A DNA stretch of 64,000 nt from an uncultured Clostridium sp. GTDB taxonomy: Bacteria > Bacillota > Clostridia > TANB77 > CAG-508. The number at the start of each line of letters is the position of its first letter. The stretch's first letter is position 1. The stretch is taken from the NCBI GenBank assembly GCA_900554815.1, contig USIO01000005.1, forward strand, positions 5,726 through 69,725, in the 5' to 3' direction. Of this stretch, positions 61,122 to 64,000 are shown piece after piece. The notes under the pieces were generated by a model. The model made no database searches and was not told the origin of the DNA. It saw only the letters and a list, made by a program, of their open reading frames with translations. The position numbers were made by a program, and so were the translations under genes.

Positions 61122-62561
61122 ATGGTTAATAAAGATTACGAAACTGTTGTGGGACTAGAAGTGCATAGTGAGTTATCAACTAAAACAAAAATATTTTGCT
61201 CATGCCCAACAGAATTTGGAGGAATGCCAAATACACACTGCTGCCCTGTTTGCATGGCTATGCCAGGTGCTTTGCCAAAGCTTAACGAAAAAGTAGTAGA
61301 ATATGCAATAAAAGCAGGAATTGCAATGAATTGCAATATTGCAAAATATAGTAAAAACGATAGAAAAAATTATTTTTACCCAGACTTACCAAAATCGTAT
61401 CAAATATCACAATTTGATATGCCATTATGCCAAAATGGATACATAGAAATTGAAACAGACGAAGGCAAAAAGAAAATTGGAATTACAAGAATTCATATAG
61501 AAGAAGATGCTGGAAAATTAAACCATGATGAATATGGAAAAGAAAGTTTTGTTGATTTAAATAGAGCCGGAGTTCCACTAATAGAGATTGTGTCTGAACC
61601 AGATTTAAGAAGTGCAAAAGAAGCAGATGCATATTTAAAAAAAATAAAATCTATTTTAGAATATATAGAAGTATCGGACTGCAAAATGCAAGAAGGCTCT
61701 TTTAGAGCAGACGTAAATGTTTCAGTAAGAAAAAAAGGAGAAAAAACATTTGGAACTAGAACAGAAATGAAAAACATGAACTCATTTAGAGCAATTTCAA
61801 ATGCAATTGAGTACGAGGCTACCAGACAAATTAATGTAATTGAACAAGGTGGAAAAATAGAACAAGAAACACTAAGATGGGATGAGTTACAAGGACAAAC
61901 TATGTCAATGAGGGATAAGGAAGATGCACAAGATTATAGATATTTTCCAGAACCAGATTTAGGTATTATAAAAATTACAGAAGAATATATTGAAAATATA
62001 AGAAAGCAATTACCAGAATTACCAGAGAGCAGAAAAAGAAGGTATATAGAAGAATATAAGCTTCCAGAATATGATGCAAATATACTAACATCTTCAAAAT
62101 ATTTTTCTAATCTTTTTGAAGGAGCAATAAAGATTTGCCATAATCCAAAATCAGTAAGTAACTGGATTATGTCAGATATTATAGGCATTTTAAATGAAAA
62201 AGAAATAGAACCAGAAGGAATCCCTTTTTCTGCAAACGATTTAGGAGAGTTAATTACTCTAATTGATAAAGGGACAATTAGTACAAGTTTAGCAAAAAAA
62301 GTATTAATAGAGATGTTTGAATTACAAGAAAAGCCAAGTGAAATTATAAAGAGAAACGGTTGGGTACAAATTTCGGATGAAGAATTAATAAAAGAAGTTG
62401 TAAAGAAGGTATTAGAAGAAAACCAACAATCTATTGTTGACTACAAAGCAGGAAAGGATAGAGCACTAGGATTCTTGGTTGGGCAAGCAATGAAACAAAC
62501 AAAAGGAAAAGCAAATCCTAGAATGTTAAACCAAATGTTTTTAGAAGAATTAAATAAATAA
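61122..62561 (+). CDS. gatB: Aspartyl/glutamyl-tRNA amidotransferase subunit B
   Basis: 479 residues; AGGAGGG before ATG. Start Y-E-T-V-V-G-L-E-V-H-S-E-L, then C-P-V-C-M-A-M-P-G near 41, R-K-N-Y-F-Y-P-D-L-P-K near 85, I-H-I-E-E-D-A-G-K near 126 and Y-R-Y-F-P-E-P-D-L near 275. The C-terminal tail domain binds tRNA. Last gene of gatCAB and followed by a terminator. Confidence 0.96.
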   Translation: MVNKDYETVVGLEVHSELSTKTKIFCSCPTEFGGMPNTHCCPVCMAMPGALPKLNEKVVEYAIKAGIAMNCNIAKYSKNDRKNYFYPDLPKSYQISQFDMPLCQNGYIEIETDEGKKKIGITRIHIEEDAGKLNHDEYGKESFVDLNRAGVPLIEIVSEPDLRSAKEADAYLKKIKSILEYIEVSDCKMQEGSFRADVNVSVRKKGEKTFGTRTEMKNMNSFRAISNAIEYEATRQINVIEQGGKIEQETLRWDELQGQTMSMRDKEDAQDYRYFPEPDLGIIKITEEYIENIRKQLPELPESRKRRYIEEYKLPEYDANILTSSKYFSNLFEGAIKICHNPKSVSNWIMSDIIGILNEKEIEPEGIPFSANDLGELITLIDKGTISTSLAKKVLIEMFELQEKPSEIIKRNGWVQISDEELIKEVVKKVLEENQQSIVDYKAGKDRALGFLVGQAMKQTKGKANPRMLNQMFLEELNK

Positions 62562-62563
62562 AC

Positions 62564-62601
62564 AAAAAAGAAATACATTAAATTAATGTATTTCTTTTTT
62601 T
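62564..62601. terminator. Bidirectional terminator
   Basis: A 17-bp inverted repeat (arms 62564-62580 and 62584-62600) with A-run and T-run ends, between convergent gatB and the small membrane protein gene. Confidence 0.85.
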
Positions 62602-62834
62602 AGCTTATCAAAAACAATACCACAACATAAACATGTTGCAACAAAAGATATACCTGTTTTAAATAAAATTAAACCACCTTGAAAAAAATCGTAGGAAGAA
62701 GGATATGTATTATAGAATAATAATAATAAAATTCCAGCAAGGCATATTGAAAAAGAAAACTCTAACCCATAATTAACTATTTTAAAAACTGGTATACTCA
62801 TATTTTTAAAAGATTCTATTAAAACTTTTAACAT
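62583..62834 (-). CDS. Small membrane protein, unknown function
   Basis: 83 residues from ATG 62834, chosen because GGAG lies eight bases upstream; the frame continues further up without a ribosome site. Two hydrophobic helices (about 24-42 and 56-74), a C-L-C-C-G motif in the second and a charged C-terminus (D-K-L-K-K-E-I-H). No family recognised. Confidence 0.6.
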   Translation of the reverse strand: MLKVLIESFKNMSIPVFKIVNYGLEFSFSICLAGILLLLFYNTYPSSYDFFQGGLILFKTGISFVATCLCCGIVFDKLKKEIH

Positions 62835-62990
62835 AAACATCACTCCATCTATGTAAATGTTAACATAAATATTAATGCAAATCAAAGGAAATTTTAACCA
62901 GTATATTGTATTGACTGAGCATTTAACAAAAAAAGCCAATAAAAATTTTATTGACTTTTTTAAAAGAAAATATTAATTTTACAATTAAAT

Positions 62991-63254
62991 TTATTTTATT
63001 GTATTTAATAATTTAGCTAAATTAGATTTCTTCCTAGATGCAGTATTTTTTTTGATTACACCTTTTGTACAAGCTTGATCTATTTTTCTTATAGCTATTT
63101 TTAAAGCATCTTCGGCTTTTGATTTATCAGTAGTTTCAACAGCTTTTTGAAAATTTTTAATTGCTGTTTTGTAAGCTGTTTTAACCATATTATTTTGAGC
63201 TGTTTTTGTTTCAATAACACTAACTCTTTTAATTGCAGATTTAATATTTGGCAT
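62991..63254 (-). CDS. rpsT: 30S ribosomal protein S20
   Basis: 87 residues from ATG 63254 (GGAGGTG upstream). The start M-P-N-I-K-S-A-I-K-R-V, the middle A-L-K-I-A-I-R-K-I-D-Q-A-C-T-K-G-V-I-K-K and the end A-S-R-K-K-S-N-L-A-K-L-L are typical of S20. No CGG codon. Confidence 0.95.
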   Translation of the reverse strand: MPNIKSAIKRVSVIETKTAQNNMVKTAYKTAIKNFQKAVETTDKSKAEDALKIAIRKIDQACTKGVIKKNTASRKKSNLAKLLNTIK

Positions 63255-63345
63255 GTATAGCACCTCCTTCAATACGCATAAATAAATTATTATCTACATT
63301 ATTCTAGCACATAAAAAGCAATTTGGCAAGTAAAATTTGGAAAAA

Positions 63346-63837
63346 TTACTTTACGTCATTAACTGTTACTTTAGCTTCTTCGATTTCAGAAGTACAATGA
63401 GGGCATCTAGTTGCCTTTATATTAATTTCCGATAAACAGTATGGGCAAAGTTTAGTTGTTGGTTCAGGAGCTGGAACATCGGTTTTTCTTCTTTTTAATT
63501 TTCCCTTTTTTTCTAATTTTTTTAACTCATTTTCCTTTATTTCTTCGAATTTTTGATTTAATCTATTAATATACCTAACTATTAGAAAAATGGAAAAAGC
63601 AATAATTAAAAAATCTATAACAGTAGTTAAAAAAGCACCATATTTAATAGAAACATTACCAATGCTAATTACTAAATCATTAAAATCCATATTGCCAGTA
63701 AAAATGGAAATAATAGGCATAATTATGTCATTCACTAAAGATGTAACAATTTTTTGAAAAGCGCTACCTATAATAACACCAACAGCTAAGTCCATAATAT
63801 TACCACGCATAGCAAATTTTTTAAATTCTTTAAACAT
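63346..63837 (-). CDS. mscL: Large-conductance mechanosensitive channel with C-terminal zinc ribbon
   Basis: 163 residues; AGGAGG before ATG. Start [23 protein letters not shown] is the MscL pore-helix signature; a second membrane helix lies near 72-92. After a Lys/Glu-rich helix the tail carries two C-x-x-C pairs (C-P-Y-C near 132 and C-P-H-C near 147), a zinc-ribbon extension beyond the usual channel. It opens to relieve turgor during osmotic downshock. Confidence 0.93.
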   Translation of the reverse strand: MFKEFKKFAMRGNIMDLAVGVIIGSAFQKIVTSLVNDIIMPIISIFTGNMDFNDLVISIGNVSIKYGAFLTTVIDFLIIAFSIFLIVRYINRLNQKFEEIKENELKKLEKKGKLKRRKTDVPAPEPTTKLCPYCLSEINIKATRCPHCTSEIEEAKVTVNDVK

Positions 63838-63902
63838 AATAACCTCCTAATTTTATATTAATTATAATACGAAAAAATACGAAAAATGTCAACTAAGAGC
63901 CA

Positions 63903-64000
63903 AAATAGAAGTTGGTAGTTTTCCTTCATCTTATGAATAAGGTAATGCCAGGCGAGAGGAAGTATTAAAAAAATTGCAATGTTAACCCCTCCAGAAACTA
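63903..64000. repeat. 98-bp dispersed repeat, copy B (cut by the window edge)
   Basis: 98 bases matching 53109-53206 with four substitutions and no gaps; the match runs to the last base of the window, so the element probably continues. It lies upstream of the minus-strand mscL gene. Confidence 0.85.

Noticed and set aside
1..64000. tRNA gene for the proposed CGGN-reading tRNA inside the window
   Set aside because: I scanned the intergenic gaps, including 27133-27718, and saw no cloverleaf-like or GTTCGA-type T-loop sequence; the tRNA must be elsewhere.

Overview
This 64-kb window is AT-rich, gene-dense bacterial chromosome. It encodes a spore-forming, anaerobic Clostridia-type Firmicute: Spo0A, CwlD, YlbJ, YyaC and an adjacent SpoIVFA/SpoIVFB-like pair for sporulation; rubredoxin, a 2[4Fe-4S] ferredoxin and a bifunctional AdhE for anaerobic metabolism; and gatCAB for tRNA-Gln formation. 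Surface proteins with sortase signals, a thioester domain, and a cohesin next to a dockerin suggest a host- or fibre-associated (gut-like) lineage. The species cannot be named from the sequence.

The main observation is a change in how genes are read. Seventeen genes look broken by conventional translation, with 38 apparent +1 frameshifts. Every one is the same event: the reading frame meets an in-frame CGG codon, and the conserved protein resumes one base later, so that CGGN is read as one glycine (GGN). The sites are locked to codon phase, occur on both strands, use all four fourth bases (24 CGGA, 10 CGGT, 3 CGGC, 1 CGGG) and follow many different upstream codons. In recognisable genes I found no CGG used as arginine, although CGT, CGC and CGA are used. 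Affected genes include gatC, mfd, adhE, deoD, a WalK-like kinase, cwlD, spoIVFB and a 2733-residue glucan synthase with five sites. I read this as pervasive +1 decoding of CGG, by a quadruplet-reading glycine tRNA or by A-site slippage at an unassigned codon. All affected genes are annotated here as single, joined CDSs. The only in-frame CGGs outside this rule lie in two small unrecognised ORFs of foreign appearance (22087-22263 and 27286-27589, both minus strand).

Layout: 1-4152 surface protein end, Ig-like membrane protein, CmpB-like membrane protein, GGDEF protein, cwlD. 4246-12452 cyclic beta-1,2-glucan synthase-like giant gene. 12493-15399 (minus) cohesin protein with LPYAG anchor and CxxC/dockerin protein. 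15676-20768 WalRK-like two-component system, lepB, holB, ricT, ferredoxin. 20815-22263 (minus) ylbJ and a small Cys-rich ORF. 22414-32789 UDP-sugar pyrophosphorylase, mfd, TrmH-type methyltransferase, flavin reductase-rubredoxin, DapB-like dehydrogenase, second two-component system. 32790-35609 leader with mini-ORFs, sortase, thioester/Cna-B surface protein. 35756-42086 CorC-like protein, PLP enzyme, HI0933 flavoprotein, YigZ, Spo0A, BclA-like protein. 42252-49017 acyl-CoA synthetase, deoD, yyaC, spoIVFA/B. 49045-56489 pilin-like protein, rpsF-ssb-rpsR, patatin, DUF2207, M23 peptidase. 56613-62561 adhE, gatCAB. 62583-63837 (minus) small membrane protein, rpsT, mscL. A 98-bp repeat occurs at 53109 and at the right edge of the window.
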